Shown here in pieces: positions 42,221 to 51,316 of a stretch of 64,000 nt of DNA. The position numbers and the translations under genes were made by a program. The DNA is from Paraburkholderia metrosideri (lineage in GTDB: Bacteria; Pseudomonadota; Gammaproteobacteria; Burkholderiales; Burkholderiaceae), in assembly GCF_904848625.1 (NCBI RefSeq), contig NZ_CAJHCP010000002.1:310001-374000 (forward strand), read 5' to 3'. Position 1 is the first letter of the stretch. Each line of letters begins with the position of its first letter. A model generated the notes under the pieces. That model made no database searches, was not told the DNA's origin, and saw only the letters and a program-made list of their open reading frames with translations.

Positions 42221-42595
42221 ATGAAGTTCGCATCGGTTCGTGTTGTGACCCGGGATATCGACGGCCTGGTCGAGTTTTATAAAAGACTTTCCGGCATAGA
42301 GGCCGTACGTCCGGCCGATGGATTCGCCGAAATGCGATTCGAAGGAGCGACGCTTGCGATTTCGGCTGAGCATCTGATCGAACTTTTCAATGTCGGTGCT
42401 GCCACATCGGCTGCAAATCGATCGGCAATCCTGGAGTTCGAAGTGGAGGACGTCGACGCAGTGTTCGAACGGATGAATGCGTCCGGCGCAACCATCGTGA
42501 TGCCGACGACGTCAATGCCGTGGGGCAATCGCTCGCTGTTGCTGCGCGACCCCGACGGGAATCTCGTCAACATATTTTCTCGCCCCATGAGTTGA
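42221..42595 (+). CDS. VOC family protein (glyoxalase-like), WYL-linked
   Basis: The product is 124 residues of the vicinal-oxygen-chelate superfamily: FASVRVVTRDIDGLVEFYKRLSG at the start, then FAEMRFEGATLAISAE, ILEFEVEDVDAVFERMNASGA and finally SLLLRDPDGNLVNIFSRP. It is short, so it works as a dimer. The substrate is unknown. GGAG lies eight bases before the ATG. WYL regulator plus small VOC protein is a recurring pair in proteobacteria, and the palindrome at 42154 links the two. Confidence 0.85.
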   Translation: MKFASVRVVTRDIDGLVEFYKRLSGIEAVRPADGFAEMRFEGATLAISAEHLIELFNVGAATSAANRSAILEFEVEDVDAVFERMNASGATIVMPTTSMPWGNRSLLLRDPDGNLVNIFSRPMS

Positions 42596-42687
42596 GGAAA
42601 CTGCCGTGACAGCGGCTGGCCGGGTTGCCGTTCGCTCGTTCACGAACGGCTGTCTTGTCGCGACTGGACCCCGGACCGCTGCTTTCC

Positions 42688-43137
42688 TCACGACTCCGCT
42701 GCGTTTAGCTTGTCAGCGCCGGCTTGAGCGACCTGCGCGTCCTGGTCGGAACGCATGCCCGACACGCCTATCGCGCCGACCACTGCACCGTCGCGAATCA
42801 ATGGAATTCCCCCGTCCAGCGGCACGAGGTTATTCATACCGAGCAGGCGCAGGTGGAGTCCGCCTTGCGCGATTGCTTCTTCGAAAACGCGCGTGGGACG
42901 TCGGAACAACACGGCTGTTTCGGCCTTCTGTCTCGCAACGTGGATACTGCCGAGTTGCGCTCCATCAAGCCGTTGCTGAAGCACCAGGTGTCCGCCGCTG
43001 TCCACAACTGCGATCACCATGGGCCAACCGTGACGTGCTGCCTCCTGTTCGGCCGCAGCTACGACCCGGCGGGCATCGGCGAGGTTGAAACGGTTGCTGT
43101 AGCTCATGGACATGTCATTCTCGTTGCGTTGAGTCAT
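42688..43137 (-). CDS. GlcG/HbpS family haem-binding-like protein
   Basis: The product is 149 residues with the GlcG/HbpS fold: LADARRVVAAAEQEAARHGWPMVIAVVDSGGHLVLQQRLDGA, then IHVARQKAETAVLFRRPT and the C-terminal GGIPLIRDGAVVGAIGVSG. HbpS binds haem and senses oxidative stress in Streptomyces; GlcG is encoded with glycolate oxidase. Neither partner is here, so its job is open. GGAGG precedes the ATG. It diverges from a LysR regulator at 43258, which may control it. Confidence 0.88.
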   Translation of the reverse strand: MTQRNENDMSMSYSNRFNLADARRVVAAAEQEAARHGWPMVIAVVDSGGHLVLQQRLDGAQLGSIHVARQKAETAVLFRRPTRVFEEAIAQGGLHLRLLGMNNLVPLDGGIPLIRDGAVVGAIGVSGMRSDQDAQVAQAGADKLNAAES

Positions 43138-43257
43138 TAATCGCCTCCTGCGGAATTAATTGGGTGTCAACATGGCTAGAATGTACGGCGGCGACCCAAC
43201 CACGTATAGGTGCGCGAGCCGTCAAACATTCTTCCACGAAACGAGAGAATGACGGGC

Positions 43258-44151
43258 ATGAACAGGGACGAATATGAAGTACTGTTGGCTATTCTTGACG
43301 AAGGAAGCTTGACAGCCGCTGCGCGATCGCTGGGCCGAACGTTGCAGTCGGTGAGCCGCGCCATTGCGGCGCTCGAGCGTGATTTGAACACGACCTTGTT
43401 CCACCGAACGACGCGCCGTGTGCAGCCTACTGCGGCATGCCTGAAGTTCGCCGCACGGATTCGACCCGCACTGGGAGAAATCGACGCGGCACGTGATGAA
43501 CTCGTCGACCACGCAACCCAGCTGCGCGGCAGTATTCGCGTCGGCGCGCCGACAGCATTCGGCGCTGAATTTGTTTCGCCGCTTGTTGCGCAGTTCTTGA
43601 CGATTCACGAAAACGTCAGGGTAGAACTCGTGCTCGCCGAGCAGCATCTTGAGCTCACCAAAGCCAACATCGATCTTGCGGTCCGCCTCGGTCGTCTGCC
43701 GGACTCGAGCCTGCGCGCGAAGCAAGTAGGCACTTTGCGGCGCGTTGTCTTTGGCACGCCGGAGTATTTCGCCTCGCACGGCTACCCGATTCATCCGTCC
43801 GAGCTTGCCCTGCACGACTGTATCCTGCGCCAGCACGCCCTGCGCGAGACATGGACATTCAACCACACAGGTGGCGCAGTCGAGGTCGCAGGGCGCTTCC
43901 GGTCGACGAGCGCGCTAGCCTGCAATGCCGCGGCCGCGGCCGGAGCAGGCATAGGTCGCGCACCGATCTTTCAGGTGCAGAAACTTCTCGACGTGGGGCA
44001 GGTGGTGACAGTGCTCGACTCGTTCGAGCCCGAACCCGTACCCGTTCATCTGGTATGGGCGGGGGGCCGCTCAGTGCCGCGTCGCGTACGCACACTGATT
44101 GACTTTCTGGCCGCGCGCCTTGTCGCCGGAAAAGGGGAAGGTGTTATCTGA
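43258..44151 (+). CDS. LysR family transcriptional regulator
   Basis: The product is about 297 residues. The winged HTH is at the N-terminus: YEVLLAILDEGSLTAAARSLGRTLQSVSRAIAALERDLNTTLFHRTTRRVQPT. The effector domain has LRGSIRVGAPTAFGAEFVSPLVAQFL and IDLAVRLGRLPDSSL, typical of the CrgA/DmlR branch. ATG codons at 43249 and 43258 are both possible; the second gives the usual N-terminal length. It is divergent from the GlcG-like gene, the likely target by the usual LysR layout. Confidence 0.9.
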   Translation: MNRDEYEVLLAILDEGSLTAAARSLGRTLQSVSRAIAALERDLNTTLFHRTTRRVQPTAACLKFAARIRPALGEIDAARDELVDHATQLRGSIRVGAPTAFGAEFVSPLVAQFLTIHENVRVELVLAEQHLELTKANIDLAVRLGRLPDSSLRAKQVGTLRRVVFGTPEYFASHGYPIHPSELALHDCILRQHALRETWTFNHTGGAVEVAGRFRSTSALACNAAAAAGAGIGRAPIFQVQKLLDVGQVVTVLDSFEPEPVPVHLVWAGGRSVPRRVRTLIDFLAARLVAGKGEGVI

Positions 44152-44362
44152 CGGTTCGCCTGCGGCCGATCGCGCCTGTCCGGTTCGCTCGAAAGCGATC
44201 ATTTGCAGATCGTCGGTCATCGTGCAGGCGTGACTGGATGTGTGGCAGAACACGGCCTGCGTACGCGCATCGACTAACGACCGTGGTGCTTTGGACGCTG
44301 CAGTTGAAACCCCCTTGATCGGCGGGCCGAAGTGGGTCGCGTGCGGAAGTTCATAAGGCTGC

Positions 44363-44404
44363 TCGATTCATTCGGCATCGACCCATGCGACTTTCCGGGT
44401 TCGG
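44363..44404 (+). repeat. 42-base direct repeat, copy 1
   Basis: A block of TCGATTCATTCGGCATCGA, eleven variable bases, then TTCCGGGTTCGG. The second copy is at 44851-44892 in the same orientation with the same 19+12 identical bases. The two flank the four-cysteine protein gene. The rest of 44152-44484 shows no gene. Read as protein this copy gives LLDSFGIDPCDFPGSAN and a stop, so it may be the tail of a lost gene. Confidence 0.7.
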
Positions 44405-44484
44405 CCAATTAGCGGCGTTCGACATCGTAGCCAAAATCGTCGACAATCAAAGCCGTTAATTATCTTTTAGTCTCGCCCGGATTC

Positions 44485-44787
44485 ATGCGCAATATTACCT
44501 ATCTGTTTCTCTCAATTATGCTCGCCTCTCCGCTCTCGGCAGTGGCATTCGGGCCTAACAATTCAGACTACGATCAGTGCATATTGATCTCACTGAGAAA
44601 TAGTGAAAGCCGGCAGGCCGCAACCTCAATCAGAGATGCATGCGACGCGCTTTACAGAAACGGCGAGTTGCTCTTACCTCGCGAAAAGTCGTATCACGTG
44701 TGTGTGCTGCAGAACGTGCAGGGCGTGAGAGACGCATTTGCGGTGAATGAGATTCTGCACGCTTGTCGACGTCAGAATCAGATGTGA
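44485..44787 (+). CDS. Exported four-cysteine protein (VF_A0006-like)
   Basis: The product is 100 residues. A Sec signal peptide (ITYLFLSIMLASPLSAVAF) precedes a mature part with two similar halves: DQCILISLRNSESRQAATSIRDACDAL and HVCVLQNVQGVRDAFAVNEILHACRRQ. Each has a Cys at the start and one about 18-20 residues later, four in all, probably forming two disulfides. This matches small exported proteins of the VF_A0006 type, of unknown role. No clear ribosome-binding site precedes the ATG. The gene sits between two copies of a 42-base repeat and its base composition is a little AT-richer than its neighbours. Confidence 0.65.
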   Translation: MRNITYLFLSIMLASPLSAVAFGPNNSDYDQCILISLRNSESRQAATSIRDACDALYRNGELLLPREKSYHVCVLQNVQGVRDAFAVNEILHACRRQNQM

Positions 44788-44850
44788 CTGTGCGCGGATG
44801 AATTTGACCGCTGTCCCGTGCGGGTTGGGCGTGGAAATTCGCGAGACGAA

Positions 44851-44892
44851 TCGATTCATTCGGCATCGAGCGAAGTGAGCTTCCGGGTTCGG
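44851..44892 (+). repeat. 42-base direct repeat, copy 2
   Basis: Identical to the copy at 44363-44404 in the first 19 and last 12 bases; the eleven bases between differ (GCGAAGTGAGC here). It lies 64 bases after the stop of the four-cysteine protein gene. Confidence 0.7.
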
Positions 44893-45004
44893 TGATTACG
44901 TTCTTTGGTCTTATCGGACTTGGAATTGCCTCCTTCAGATGGCAACGGGCGAATTACCAATTTGCGCCGACATCGATCAGTTTGCGGAAAGCGTTCGCTG
45001 CGAA

Positions 45005-45904
45005 TCAGGCAGGGGGGCGACCTGTTCGCTCCTTTACCTTCTCTCGCACGAACTCGATGAAGGCGCACGTGAGTCGCGCCGGAGGCTGCCTGTCGGATGT
45101 GACGATGCCGTATTCAAACGGAATCGCCGGCATAAAATCATGGACAGAAACCCCTTCCGTCAAATAGTCGGTGGACACCGGATCAATGACCGACACACCG
45201 GCGCCACGTGCCACAAAGGTTGCGATTGCGGCTGATAACTGACACTCCGCGCTCATCACACGTTCAATTTGCCGCGCGGCGAAGATGTCGTCGACGATGC
45301 GGCGCGTATCGTACTCCCGCGGAAACGAAATAAACTTCTCGCCGGCCAGGTCCTCAGGAGTAATCACCCGCTTGCGCGAAAGTCTGTGTCCCTTCGGCAA
45401 GATGCACTTCATATCGGCACGGAACAGTGTCTCGAGTTGCACGCCAGGCTGCCACGTCGTGTACGTCACGAATCCGATGTCGCATTGCTCGCTCGCCACC
45501 AGCTCGCCGACCAGTTTCGTGCCATGAATGAGTAGCGACACGGTCACACCTTCGTGTACCTGTGTGAAATCGGTAATCCACTCCGGCAGCAGATTTAACG
45601 CCAATGCGGGTGCCGCCGCGATATTCAGCGATCCCCTCGTGAGCGAGCGAATCTGCTGCGCCGCATGGGCGATGCGCTCCACGCCGACAAATGAGCGCTC
45701 CACTTCCTGATAGAGCAGTAACGCGTCCGAAGTCGGAAAGAGCCGGCCTTTCTCACGCGTGAACAGGCTGAAGCCGATTTCAGTCTCCAGATCGAGGATC
45801 AGGCGTGTCACGGCTGGCTGGGTGACGTGCAGCATTTCGGCTGCCCGCGTAATGGACTGCCGCAGGATCACCGCCCGGAACGCCTCAAGCTGCCGGCTCT
45901 TCAT
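45005..45904 (-). CDS. LysR family regulator, divergent from the ABC/oxidase operon
   Basis: The product is 299 residues. HTH: KSRQLEAFRAVILRQSITRAAEMLHVTQPAVTRLILDLETEIGFSLFTREKGRLFPT. The effector domain has RSLTRGSLNIAAAPALALNLLPEWI. This sequence type resembles regulators of opine and amino-acid catabolism such as OccR/NocR-like proteins. The start at 45904 is chosen because GGAG lies six bases before it. It is divergently transcribed from the ABC transporter/oxidase operon starting at 46044, with a 139-base region between them, and is the likely activator of it. Confidence 0.92.
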   Translation of the reverse strand: MKSRQLEAFRAVILRQSITRAAEMLHVTQPAVTRLILDLETEIGFSLFTREKGRLFPTSDALLLYQEVERSFVGVERIAHAAQQIRSLTRGSLNIAAAPALALNLLPEWITDFTQVHEGVTVSLLIHGTKLVGELVASEQCDIGFVTYTTWQPGVQLETLFRADMKCILPKGHRLSRKRVITPEDLAGEKFISFPREYDTRRIVDDIFAARQIERVMSAECQLSAAIATFVARGAGVSVIDPVSTDYLTEGVSVHDFMPAIPFEYGIVTSDRQPPARLTCAFIEFVREKVKERTGRPPA

Positions 45905-46043
45905 TCCATGCTCCATAACATTTAGGCATCGATAATCGAAAATTTCTGATTTGACGGTAACTATTTGACGCACAAAACTGCATGTGTGCCGGAATTAACC
46001 GGATAAGTAGAAGCATAACATTCCGATATCGATGGAGACTTCA
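45905..46043. promoter_or_regulatory. Divergent promoter region, LysR / transporter operon
   Basis: This AT-richer stretch holds ATCGATAATCGAAAATTTCTGATTT (seen in pieces at 45927-45951) and the near-palindrome CCGGAATTAACCGG (45990-46003). LysR proteins usually bind such sites between their own gene and the target operon. Exact sites cannot be fixed by eye. Confidence 0.45.
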
Positions 46044-47072
46044 ATGCGCAAGCGTATCGTCCCGATCATGCTCGCCGGCGTTTTTGCTGCCGCGCAGGCC
46101 CACGCTGAAACGACGCTCTATGTGGGTGCCTTCGGCGGATCCTTCGAACAACTCCTGCGGGAAAAGATCATTCCGCCCTTCGAGAAGGCCAACAACGTCA
46201 AGGTTGTCGTTGTCCCAGGCGATTCCACGACGACGATGGCGCGCCTTCAGGCGCAAAAAGGCAAGCAGAACCTCGATGTCGTGTTCCTCGACGACGGTCC
46301 GATGTATCAGGCGATCCAACTCGGTTTTTGCGACACCCTCACCGACGCGCCGGTCTACAAGAACCTGTACGACGTAGCCCGCTTCAAGAGCAACAAGGCG
46401 GTGACGATCGGCCTGGACGCCACCGGCCTCGTCTACAACGAGCGCCTGTTTGCAGCGAAGGGCTGGGCGCCGCCGACTTCGTGGCACGACCTGGCCGACC
46501 CGCGCTACAAAGGTAAGGTCGAGTTTCCCACTATCAGCAACGGCTACGGCTTGCAGACGCTGATCGTGCTGGCCCATCTGAACGGCGGCAGCGAGCAAAA
46601 CATCCAGCCTGGTTTCGACACGGTGAAAGCATCGATCGCACCGAACGTGCTGTCGTTCGATCCGTCGCCGGGGAAGATCTCCGAACTGTTCCAGAGCGAC
46701 AGCATCGCGCTTGCCGCATGGGGCGATGGCCGCTCGCAGGCGCTGCGCAACCAGGGCGTGCCCGTCAAGTTCGTCGCGCCAAAGGAAGGGGCGGTCGTGC
46801 TGGGGCTGAGCATGTGCCCAGTCAAACATGACGCACCGAACGATCTCGCCCAGAAGTTCGTGCAGTTCTCGTTGTCGCCGGAAGTCCAGGCGCTGTACGC
46901 AGACGAAGAAGGCGTCGCGCCGGTCAACAAACAAACCCAGTTGCCGCCCGCGGTTGCCGCGCGCGTCCCGGGTCCGAGTGCCGTTGCGAACATGCGCAAG
47001 GTGGACTGGGACGCGATCAACGACAAGCGCGCGACGTGGACCCAGCAATGGAATCGTGACGTAGAACGCTGA
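46044..47072 (+). CDS. Periplasmic substrate-binding protein of a polyamine/opine-type ABC transporter
   Basis: The product is 342 residues with a Sec signal peptide (IVPIMLAGVFAAAQAHA). The mature part resembles PotD/PotF and opine-binding proteins: LYVGAFGGSFEQLLREKIIPPFEKANNVKV, LDVVFLDDGPMYQAIQLGFCD and ATGLVYNERLFAAKGWAPPTSWHDL. It would bind a cationic or zwitterionic substrate in the periplasm and deliver it to the two permeases. GGAG lies six bases before the ATG. First gene of an operon running to 53105, with a catabolic oxidase downstream, so the substrate is probably a nitrogen compound that the oxidase degrades. Confidence 0.9.
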   Translation: MRKRIVPIMLAGVFAAAQAHAETTLYVGAFGGSFEQLLREKIIPPFEKANNVKVVVVPGDSTTTMARLQAQKGKQNLDVVFLDDGPMYQAIQLGFCDTLTDAPVYKNLYDVARFKSNKAVTIGLDATGLVYNERLFAAKGWAPPTSWHDLADPRYKGKVEFPTISNGYGLQTLIVLAHLNGGSEQNIQPGFDTVKASIAPNVLSFDPSPGKISELFQSDSIALAAWGDGRSQALRNQGVPVKFVAPKEGAVVLGLSMCPVKHDAPNDLAQKFVQFSLSPEVQALYADEEGVAPVNKQTQLPPAVAARVPGPSAVANMRKVDWDAINDKRATWTQQWNRDVER

Positions 47073-47160
47073 CTGGCTGCACCGGCACCCGCGCGCGGTG
47101 GGCGACGCTGCCGGGTGCCTTTCTGTTGTCGCCAGAGGAATCGCAAGGTCTACCAAACTC

Positions 47161-48225
47161 ATGACTTATTTACGGATCGAACGCCTGAACAAGCAATACG
47201 GCGAGACTGTCGTGGTTGACAGCCTCAGTATCGACGTCGCGCGCGGGGAATTCGTCTCCCTGCTGGGACCGTCGGGCTGCGGCAAAACGACGACGCTGCA
47301 GATGATTGCGGGCTTCGTCGAACCAACCTCGGGCGATATCAGCCTGGAAGGCCGGTCGCTGGTCGGCACGCCGCCTGCAGAGCGCGGCCTTGGCATTGTG
47401 TTCCAGAGTTATGCGCTGTTTGCACACATGACGGTTGCCGAGAACGTCGAGTTCGGCCTGCAGATGCGGCGCGTCGACCGGGCTGCGCGCAAGCGCCGTT
47501 GCCTCGCCGCGCTCGAGCTGGTTCAACTCGGCCGCCACGCGGCGAAGTATCCGCGCGAACTCTCGGGAGGGCAGCGTCAGCGAGTCGCACTCGCGCGTGC
47601 TCTCGTCATCGAGCCGCCCTTGCTGCTGCTGGACGAGCCACTGTCCAACCTGGATGCGAAACTGCGTCACGATATGCAGGCCGAGTTGCGCGCCATCCAG
47701 CAGAAGGTCGGCACCACGACCATCATGGTCACGCATGATCAGGCTGAAGCATTGGCAATCAGCGACCGCGTGGCACTGCTGAATCAGGGCGCAGTGGTCC
47801 GTTTCGATACCCCGACCGGCGTCTATGACGACCCCGGCAGTCTCTTTGCGGCAGATTTTATCGGTCGTGCCAATGTGTTGCATGGACAGGTGATGCACGA
47901 CGGCGTGCAGCGGGTGCTCAGAGTGGGGCCCGCGAGTCTGCAGCTTGACGAGCCGCACCCATGCGGCGAATACGCATTTTCGCTGCGTCCCGAGCGCATC
48001 GAGCTGGTCGCGAGCGGCGCAGGATGCGTGGACGGGCGCGTCAGGGCGTGCGCGTTTCACGGCAACTGCTGGTCGGTCAACGTGAGTACCGATATCGGCG
48101 AACTGCAAGTGCAGCTTGCGAACGGTGGCGGCCATGTGGCGAAGGTCGGCGACGCGGTCGGCCTCGACTGGCCCGGTGGCGCCTTGCGTCCGCTCGCGCT
48201 GCACACTACGAGTGCCCAACCATGA
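47161..48225 (+). CDS. ABC transporter ATPase (PotA-like)
   Basis: The product is 354 residues. Walker A GPSGCGKT (36-43), signature LSGGQRQR (134-141), Walker B LLLLDEP (154-160) and the H-loop His in VTHDQAEAL are all intact. A C-terminal TOBE-like domain (from about 240) has YAFSLRPERIELVASG, as in PotA-type importers. It powers uptake through the two following permeases. Its stop overlaps the ATG of the first permease by four bases. An 88-base gap separates it from the binding-protein gene. Confidence 0.93.
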   Translation: MTYLRIERLNKQYGETVVVDSLSIDVARGEFVSLLGPSGCGKTTTLQMIAGFVEPTSGDISLEGRSLVGTPPAERGLGIVFQSYALFAHMTVAENVEFGLQMRRVDRAARKRRCLAALELVQLGRHAAKYPRELSGGQRQRVALARALVIEPPLLLLDEPLSNLDAKLRHDMQAELRAIQQKVGTTTIMVTHDQAEALAISDRVALLNQGAVVRFDTPTGVYDDPGSLFAADFIGRANVLHGQVMHDGVQRVLRVGPASLQLDEPHPCGEYAFSLRPERIELVASGAGCVDGRVRACAFHGNCWSVNVSTDIGELQVQLANGGGHVAKVGDAVGLDWPGGALRPLALHTTSAQP

Positions 48226-49139
48226 GCGCCGCCCGTCCGATGATCCGGCGGCTGCCACCGGACGCCCCTCGCCGCAAGCGGCCGAACGGTCCGCTCCTCG
48301 TCGCGCCCGTCACGCTGCTGTTCGCCGTGCTGCTCATCATTCCGATGGTGCTCGTCGGCGTGCTGAGCCTGCAAGGCTTCGACGCGGCTTCGGGCGGCCT
48401 GCTCGACGTCTACTCCTGGCATAACTACGCGCAGATCGTCGCCGATCCGTACTATCACGAGATCTTTCTGCGCACGTTCGGACTCGCGATCAGCGTGACC
48501 GTTGGCACGGTCGTACTGGGTGTACCTGAGGCCTACATCATCTTCCGCATGTCGGCACGCTGGCGCGCGTTCTTCCTGATTCTTACGCTCGGGCCATTGT
48601 TCATCTCGGCCGTCGTGCGCACGCTCGGCTGGTCGATCCTGCTGGACGGTCAGGGTGTCGTCGCGCAATTGCTGATACGACTGCATCTGGTTGACGCAGC
48701 GCCGCAGATGCTGTTCTCGTTCTGGGCCGTGGTCGTCGTGCTGGTGCATGCACTCGTGCCGCTGATGGTGTTGTCGGTCTGGACCTCGTTGCAAAGCGTC
48801 GATCCCCAGATCGCCGACGCGGCCATCTCACTTGGAGCCGGCCCGCTCACGGTGTGGCGCCGCATCGTGCTGCCGCAGGCCACACCGGGCATTCTGTCCG
48901 GCAGCCTCATCGTGTTCGCCTTGAGCGCGAGTGCATTCGCGACACCTGCGCTGATCGGCGGCAGGCGCATCAAGGTGGTCGCCACGGCGGCCTACGACGA
49001 GTTCCTGCACAGCATGAACTGGCCGATGGGCGCCGCGATTGCGGTGTGCCTGCTCGTACTGAATATCGGCGCCATTGCGCTCTATAGCCGCTTTGTCGAG
49101 CGACGTCTCAAGCGCCGTTTTGGGGAGGCTGCATCATGA
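48222..49139 (+). CDS. ABC transporter permease, first (PotB-like)
   Basis: The product is 305 residues with about six membrane helices. The EAA loop is at SVDPQIADAAISLGAGPLTVWRRIVLPQATPGILSG, characteristic of polyamine/iron-type permeases. The periplasmic segment after helix 1 (SLQGFDAASGGLLDVYSWHNYAQI) is as in PotB. Its start and end overlap the neighbouring genes by four bases each, so translation is coupled. It pairs with the next permease to make the channel. Confidence 0.92.
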   Translation: MSAARPMIRRLPPDAPRRKRPNGPLLVAPVTLLFAVLLIIPMVLVGVLSLQGFDAASGGLLDVYSWHNYAQIVADPYYHEIFLRTFGLAISVTVGTVVLGVPEAYIIFRMSARWRAFFLILTLGPLFISAVVRTLGWSILLDGQGVVAQLLIRLHLVDAAPQMLFSFWAVVVVLVHALVPLMVLSVWTSLQSVDPQIADAAISLGAGPLTVWRRIVLPQATPGILSGSLIVFALSASAFATPALIGGRRIKVVATAAYDEFLHSMNWPMGAAIAVCLLVLNIGAIALYSRFVERRLKRRFGEAAS

Positions 49140-49930
49140 ATCGAAACGGTCCTGCTGCGCTCGGCTTCCACGCCGTGTTCAGCGTGTTTTTGATCGCGCC
49201 GCTTGCGATCGTCTGTCTCGTCGCCTTCACGCCGGGCAATGTGCTCAGCGTGCCGACCGCTCATTTTTCGCTGCGCTGGTTCAGCGCAATCGTCGACGAT
49301 CCGGATTTCACTCAGGCATTTGCTAACAGCCTGTGGCTCGCGACGCTCTCCGCGACGCTCGCGGCGATCCTGGCGGTACCGGCTGCGCTGGGTCTCATAC
49401 GCTACCGCTTTGCCGGTCGCGACACGATTAATTCGCTGCTGCTCTCGCCGCTGATGATTCCGCCCGTTGTGCTGGGCGTCGCGCTGCTGCAACTGTTCAC
49501 ACGGGTTGGCGTGTCCGGGTCGTTCGTCTCGCTCGTGATGGCGCACGTGATGCTGGTGTTCCCGTATTGCCTGCGGCTCATCATGGCTTCGCTAGTCGCG
49601 ACGACGCGCGATGCCGAGCATGCCGCCGTCTCGCTTGGTGCAAACGCATGGACCACCTTTCGGCGCATCACTTTGCCGGCGTTAGTGCCGGGTATCGCCG
49701 CGGGCTGGGTGCTGGGTTTCGCAAGCAGCTTCGACGAACTGACTGCAACGATTTTCATCGCGGCGCCGACCACGATCACGCTGCCGGTGCGAATTTACAT
49801 GAGCATGACGGAGACCGTCGATCCAATGGTCGCGGCAGTCGCAACGGTGATCATGGTAGTCACGCTTGGCCTGATGTTCATACTCGACAGGCTCGTAGGG
49901 CTCGACAAGGTTCTGATGGGGAAGCACTGA
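49136..49930 (+). CDS. ABC transporter permease, second (PotC-like)
   Basis: The product is 264 residues with six membrane helices. The EAA loop reads AEHAAVSLGANAWTTFRRITLPALVPGIAAG, and the N-terminal periplasmic segment TPGNVLSVPTAHFSLRWFSAIVDDPDF is PotC-like. It forms the transmembrane channel with the preceding permease. Its stop shares a base with the start of the FAD oxidase gene, so the transporter and enzyme are one transcript. Confidence 0.92.
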   Translation: MNRNGPAALGFHAVFSVFLIAPLAIVCLVAFTPGNVLSVPTAHFSLRWFSAIVDDPDFTQAFANSLWLATLSATLAAILAVPAALGLIRYRFAGRDTINSLLLSPLMIPPVVLGVALLQLFTRVGVSGSFVSLVMAHVMLVFPYCLRLIMASLVATTRDAEHAAVSLGANAWTTFRRITLPALVPGIAAGWVLGFASSFDELTATIFIAAPTTITLPVRIYMSMTETVDPMVAAVATVIMVVTLGLMFILDRLVGLDKVLMGKH

Positions 49931-51030
49931 TGAAGCAGGAATACGACTTTGCGATCGTAGGCGGCGGTCTGGTTGGGATGGCGATCGCGTACGGGCTCGC
50001 CAAGCGCGGCCAGAAGACGATCGTGCTCGATGGAGAGGATTCCAGCGTGCGGGCCGCACGCGGAAACTTCGGCCTGATCTGGGTCTCGGGGAAAGGCAGG
50101 AAGCAGGTGGATTACGGTCGCTGGTCGCTCGAATCAGCACTGCTGTGGCCGGCATTCGCGGCTGAGCTTGAAGAAGCGTCGTCGCTCAATATCGGCTACT
50201 CGCGCCCGGGTGGCATCAGCATCGCGCAGACCGATGACGCGCTTGCGGGCAGCGTGGATGCGCTGCGCCACTTGCACGCCCAGGATGCGCGCCTCACGTA
50301 CGACATCCTCGACCGCCGGCAACTGGCTGAACGCATCCCCGAGGTCGGCCAGAACGTGGCCGGTGCGGTCTACTCGGAAAACGACGGTCATGTGAGCCCG
50401 CTCTACACGCTGCGAGCGCTGTTCCTCGCCTTTGAGCGAGCAGGCGGCGACTACGTGCCGGAGGCTCCCGTGCAGTCAATTGAACGCACGAACGGCGGCT
50501 TTCGTATCGACACTGGCAAGCGCACGCTCGAAGCTGGCCGCGTCGTGCTGTGCGCGGGTCTCGGCAACCGCGAACTCGCGCCGATGGTCGGGCTCAGCGC
50601 GCCTGTCATGCCGCTGCGCGGTCAGATCCTCGTGACGGAACGCGTGCGTCCGTTCCTCAAGTACCCGACGATGTCCGTGAGACAGACCGCGGAGGGGTCG
50701 GTATTGCTCGGTGAATCCGCCGAGGACGTGGGCATGGACGACGGCGTGACGCCTGAGATCGTCGCGCACATTGCCCGCAAAGCCGTCTCGCAGTTTCCAC
50801 TGCTGAAAAACGTGCGGGTCGTGCGCGCATGGGGCGCACTGCGCGTGATGACAGCGGACAGCATGCCTGTTTATGAAGAATCCGTGACGCATCCCGGTGC
50901 GTTTGTCGCCACCTGCCACAGCGGCGTGACACTCGCTGCTGCGCATTGCGAGTTGCTCGTCGCCTGGTTGCTTGGCGGCCAACGTCCTTCTCTTCTCGAC
51001 TACTTCTATGCAAAACGTTTCTCTGTTTAG
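49930..51030 (+). CDS. FAD-dependent amine/opine oxidase, small FAD subunit (OoxB/HcnC-like)
   Basis: The product is 366 residues of the D-amino-acid-oxidase superfamily. The FAD loop is DFAIVGGGLVGMAIAYGLAKRG; the C-terminal HSGVTLAAAHCELLVAWLLG is the usual flavin-binding tail. The overall length and the partners that follow (a 2Fe-2S protein and an FAD/NAD(P) protein with a cysteine-rich tail) match the three-subunit opine oxidase, D-hydroxyproline dehydrogenase and HcnABC enzymes. Here it would be the substrate-oxidising subunit. No substrate can be read off. Its end overlaps the start of the 2Fe-2S gene by 23 bases. Confidence 0.9.
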   Translation: MKQEYDFAIVGGGLVGMAIAYGLAKRGQKTIVLDGEDSSVRAARGNFGLIWVSGKGRKQVDYGRWSLESALLWPAFAAELEEASSLNIGYSRPGGISIAQTDDALAGSVDALRHLHAQDARLTYDILDRRQLAERIPEVGQNVAGAVYSENDGHVSPLYTLRALFLAFERAGGDYVPEAPVQSIERTNGGFRIDTGKRTLEAGRVVLCAGLGNRELAPMVGLSAPVMPLRGQILVTERVRPFLKYPTMSVRQTAEGSVLLGESAEDVGMDDGVTPEIVAHIARKAVSQFPLLKNVRVVRAWGALRVMTADSMPVYEESVTHPGAFVATCHSGVTLAAAHCELLVAWLLGGQRPSLLDYFYAKRFSV

Positions 51031-51316
51031 TCAGATCGACGGCGCCCCCACACGCACCGTGCGGATTGTCGTTGATGGCCGCCGGGTGGATGTCCCGGAA
51101 TACGCCAACGTGGCAGCGGCACTCCTGCATGCGGGAGTCGCGGTCTTCCGTCATACGCCGGTGGGCGCTGCGCCGCGCGCACCGTACTGCATGATGGGCG
51201 TGTGCTTCGATTGCCTGGTCGAAATCGACGGCTTGCCGAACCAGCAGGCCTGTATGGTGCGCGTGCGCGACGGAATGGAAGTTAGAGCCATGGCTGGCGC
51301 CAGGACCCTCGTATGA
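51008..51316 (+). CDS. 2Fe-2S subunit of the oxidase (HcnA/OoxX-like)
   Basis: The product is 102 residues. Four cysteines are spaced as in plant-type 2Fe-2S proteins of the HcnA group: Cys61, Cys66, Cys69 and Cys82 (APYCMMGVCFDCLVEID and QQACMVR). It carries electrons between the two FAD subunits. The start at 51008 lies inside the previous gene and its stop overlaps the next start, which fixes it as part of the same enzyme. Confidence 0.9.
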   Translation: MQNVSLFSQIDGAPTRTVRIVVDGRRVDVPEYANVAAALLHAGVAVFRHTPVGAAPRAPYCMMGVCFDCLVEIDGLPNQQACMVRVRDGMEVRAMAGARTLV

